Below the pieces are notes generated by a model. That model saw only the letters and a list, made by a program, of their open reading frames with translations, had not been told where the DNA came from and ran no database searches. A program made the position numbers and the translations under genes. Source: JBEKIK01 sp050013075 (GTDB taxonomy: Bacteria; Planctomycetota; Planctomycetia; Pirellulales; Thermoguttaceae). Taken from it: a stretch of DNA of 7,064 bases. The stretch's first letter is position 1, and each line of letters starts with the position of its first letter. The stretch is taken from the NCBI GenBank assembly GCA_050013075.1, contig JBEKFZ010000154.1:1-7064 (forward strand). Direction: 5' to 3'. Shown piece after piece: positions 5,548 to 7,064 of the stretch.

Positions 5548-6117
5548 ATGATACCTTGCCGCCGGAATATTACCGGTTTCACGTTGCTCGAACTGCTGAT
5601 AGTGATTGCAGTGATATGTATTTTGGTAGGCGCCATATTGCCCAACGACAATCCGAACGTCCTCGACGAATTGCGGTCGGCGGCCCAAATCGTAAGTACC
5701 GAGTTGGCCTACGGCCGCAGTCTGGCAATGGCTAATAATGATAACTACAAATTCACTTTTGATACCACGCAAAACCGTTTCACGTTGCAGCACAGCGGCT
5801 CCAATGCGTCATTAAATCAATTAACAGTCACGCCGTTCAGTTCGCCCAGCGATACGCTGTATCAGCACGTGGTGGACCTGGACGAATTACCGCACGTGGG
5901 GCCAATCGCACAAATCGCGGCCGTTACCGTGTCCGGCACATCGCAGACGGTCAGCGACCTTGAGTTCAATCCCTTGGGGGCCACTACCCGCTCCGCCGGC
6001 ACCGTGGTCTGGCTTGCCGCCGGCAACGGATCAAATAAACGATACATTACGATCACTGTTGATCCGGTAGTCGGCTTGAGTGCAATTGGGAGTTATTCCG
6101 TTATCGGACCGCCATAG
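5548..6117 (+). CDS. Type IV filament pseudopilin, GspH/FimT-like
   Basis: This 189-residue protein has a very short leader (MIPCRRNITG) and a textbook prepilin signal TG|FTLLELLIVIAVICILVGAI: cleavage at Gly10/Phe11, Glu15 at +5. After the helix come ELRSAAQIVSTELAYGRSLA and a segment KFTFDTTQNRFTLQHSG (about 67-83), the pattern of GspH/FimT minor pilins, which carry a helix followed by a beta-sheet. The C-terminal part is beta-rich (ITITVDPVVG near the end). It would be processed by a prepilin peptidase not encoded here, then inserted in the inner membrane and built into a pilus or pseudopilus. The start at 5548 is set by an in-frame TGA at 5527-5529 with no other start codon between; no good ribosome binding site precedes it. 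It is the last pseudopilin before the palindromes and pilM. Confidence 0.88.
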   Translation: MIPCRRNITGFTLLELLIVIAVICILVGAILPNDNPNVLDELRSAAQIVSTELAYGRSLAMANNDNYKFTFDTTQNRFTLQHSGSNASLNQLTVTPFSSPSDTLYQHVVDLDELPHVGPIAQIAAVTVSGTSQTVSDLEFNPLGATTRSAGTVVWLAAGNGSNKRYITITVDPVVGLSAIGSYSVIGPP

Positions 6118-6164
6118 AAAAAAATGAAAATTTGAATTGGGGATTGGAGATAAACCAGCGAGAG

Positions 6165-6184
6165 GTGGTCAGTTTACTGACCAC
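6165..6184. repeat. Perfect 20-bp palindrome, copy 1
   Basis: GTGGTCAGT and ACTGACCAC arms of 9 bp flank a TT centre. It is identical to copy 2, which starts 35 bases later. The plus strand after it is A-rich, not T-rich, so it does not look like a standard rightward terminator. It could be an operator half of a paired site, or an mRNA hairpin between the GspH-like gene and pilM. Confidence 0.85.
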
Positions 6185-6199
6185 TCAAAAAAAGAGGGG

Positions 6200-6219
6200 G
6201 TGGTCAGTTTACTGACCAC
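6200..6219. repeat. Perfect 20-bp palindrome, copy 2
   Basis: Same sequence as copy 1: 9-bp arms around TT. It is separated from copy 1 by 15 bases containing A7 and a GAGGGG run. It ends 8 bases before the AAAGGA ribosome binding site of pilM, so as RNA it would form a hairpin immediately upstream of that site. Confidence 0.85.
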
Positions 6220-6227
6220 TTGAATAT

Positions 6228-6233
6228 AAAGGA
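6228..6233 (+). promoter_or_regulatory. Ribosome binding site of pilM
   Basis: AAAGGA lies 9 bases before ATG 6243 and just downstream of the second palindrome. It decides the start of pilM. Confidence 0.6.
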
Positions 6234-6242
6234 TATTCCGAA

Positions 6243-7064
6243 ATGGTCACGTGGATGACGAGAAAACGATGCGGCCCGATCGGTGTCGATATCGGCAGCA
6301 GGTCGATAAAAATGATGCAATTTGACGCTGCTCAAACGCGGGTGTGGGATGCCGCGCGCTGGGACCTGCCGGCCGAGCCGGCGCTGAACCAGGATCGCCA
6401 CGACGAGCGGATCGTCGAGTCCCTGCTCCGCGCCATGGAAGGCCGCCGTTTTCGCGGCCGGGAAGCGGTATTTTCCCTGGGAGCAAACAACCTTTTCGTG
6501 CAAAACATCCGTGTCGCCCAGGCCACGGGCGACGAACTGACGAAGATCGTGCATTTCGAAGCCGCCGGGCGCCTGCCTTACAGCAGAGAGGAGGCCGAAA
6601 TCCGCTACCTTGACGCCGACACTATCCGCCAGGGCGATTCGATCCGCAGGGAAGTGATTCTGATGGCATGCCATAAACCAACGGTGGAAAGAATAGTGAG
6701 CGTGGCCGAACGCGCCGGCCTACAGCCCGTGGCCATCGATCCCGAACCGCTGGCCATATTGCGATCTTATTCCCGGCAACTGCGCCGTGATGAAGATCAA
6801 CAGCGGCGAATCATGTTTGTCAATGTAGGCGCATCGAACACATTGGTGGCGATTGCTTGCGGCATGGAGGCCGTTTTCATCAAATACCTCGACATCGGCG
6901 GCCGTCTGCTTGACGATGCGGTGTCAAAACATTTGAAGATACCCCCCGCCGACGCGGCATCCTTGCGCAGCCGCAACGGCGAGCGGATCGCGGAACAACG
7001 CGACCCGGAAGTCGCCCGCAGCATTACCGAATCGATCAGGCCCGTATTGGACCGCCTGGCTCAT
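6243..7064 (+). CDS. pilM: PilM, type IV pilus inner-membrane assembly actin-like protein (cut by right edge)
   Basis: PilM is a cytoplasmic actin-like ATPase-fold protein that binds the N-terminus of PilN and links the PilNOP inner-membrane platform to the motor. The 274 visible residues carry the family marks: GVDIGSRSIKMMQF (14-27), the first phosphate loop; a central domain with LGANNLFVQNIRV and FEAAGRLPY; the second phosphate region IMFVNVGASNTLVAI (190-204); and KYLDIGGRLLDDAV shortly after. The frame is open to the window edge, so roughly the last quarter is missing (the family is usually about 350 residues). The ATG at 6243 is supported by AAAGGA upstream. It follows the GspH-like gene after 125 bases that contain the twin palindromes, so it may be separately regulated. 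PilN, PilO and further components would be expected next. In type II secretion the same place is held by GspL. Confidence 0.92.
   Translation, partial: MVTWMTRKRCGPIGVDIGSRSIKMMQFDAAQTRVWDAARWDLPAEPALNQDRHDERIVESLLRAMEGRRFRGREAVFSLGANNLFVQNIRVAQATGDELTKIVHFEAAGRLPYSREEAEIRYLDADTIRQGDSIRREVILMACHKPTVERIVSVAERAGLQPVAIDPEPLAILRSYSRQLRRDEDQQRRIMFVNVGASNTLVAIACGMEAVFIKYLDIGGRLLDDAVSKHLKIPPADAASLRSRNGERIAEQRDPEVARSITESIRPVLDRLAH

Noticed and set aside
5526..5735. ATG at 5526 as start of the GspH-like gene
   Set aside because: It opens a different frame from the prepilin signal; a one-base shift would be needed to join them. The ATG at 5548 already gives a normal 10-residue leader, so no frameshift is invoked.
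6165..6219. Palindromes as a CRISPR array or a standard terminator
   Set aside because: There are only two units with a 15-base spacer, too short for CRISPR, and no T-run follows either copy on the plus strand.

Overview
The window reads as a piece of a chromosome from a Planctomycetota-like bacterium. This is an inference from several signs: protein style (a multi-gene pseudopilin cluster with long, divergent minor pilins), several starts without a Shine-Dalgarno sequence, moderately high GC, and dispersed palindromic intergenic repeats. No taxonomic marker gene is present, so the phylum call is moderate only.

Layout. Positions 1-161 (minus strand) hold the first 53 codons of uvrB, running off the left edge. 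A G-rich heptamer array with quadruplex potential lies directly beside its GTG start. Positions 230-640 (minus) encode a ComEA-like helix-hairpin-helix protein with one membrane segment, in the same direction as uvrB. A divergent intergenic region (641-880) carries an AT-rich promoter-like part and a dispersed hairpin repeat. nadC (quinolinate phosphoribosyltransferase) follows on the plus strand, best read from a GTG at 881 to 1810.

Positions 1811-2274 contain no convincing gene. They hold a long imperfect inverted repeat of dispersed type (1833-1927), then several hairpins (1994-2029, 2044-2073, 2116-2140), and a terminator-like stem with a T-run (2186-2236) just before the next operon.

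Positions 2275 to the right edge form a plus-strand type IV filament operon. In order: a PilV/GspI/MshD-like pseudopilin, a PilW/GspJ-like pseudopilin, a large PilX/GspK-like protein lacking Glu at +5, an 80-residue membrane-anchored or secreted protein of unknown function, a GspH/FimT-like pseudopilin, and PilM (partial). The minor pilins would form a priming or tip complex in the inner membrane. PilM is the cytoplasmic actin-like component that normally works with PilN, PilO and PilP, which would be expected beyond the right edge. The mix resembles both type II secretion (H, I, J, K pseudopilins) and type IV pili (PilM). Two identical perfect 20-bp palindromes separate the pseudopilin part from pilM.

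The most interesting items are the twin palindromes before pilM, the hairpin-rich region ending in a terminator upstream of the operon, the G-run array at the uvrB start, and the unusual GspK-like and 80-residue proteins.
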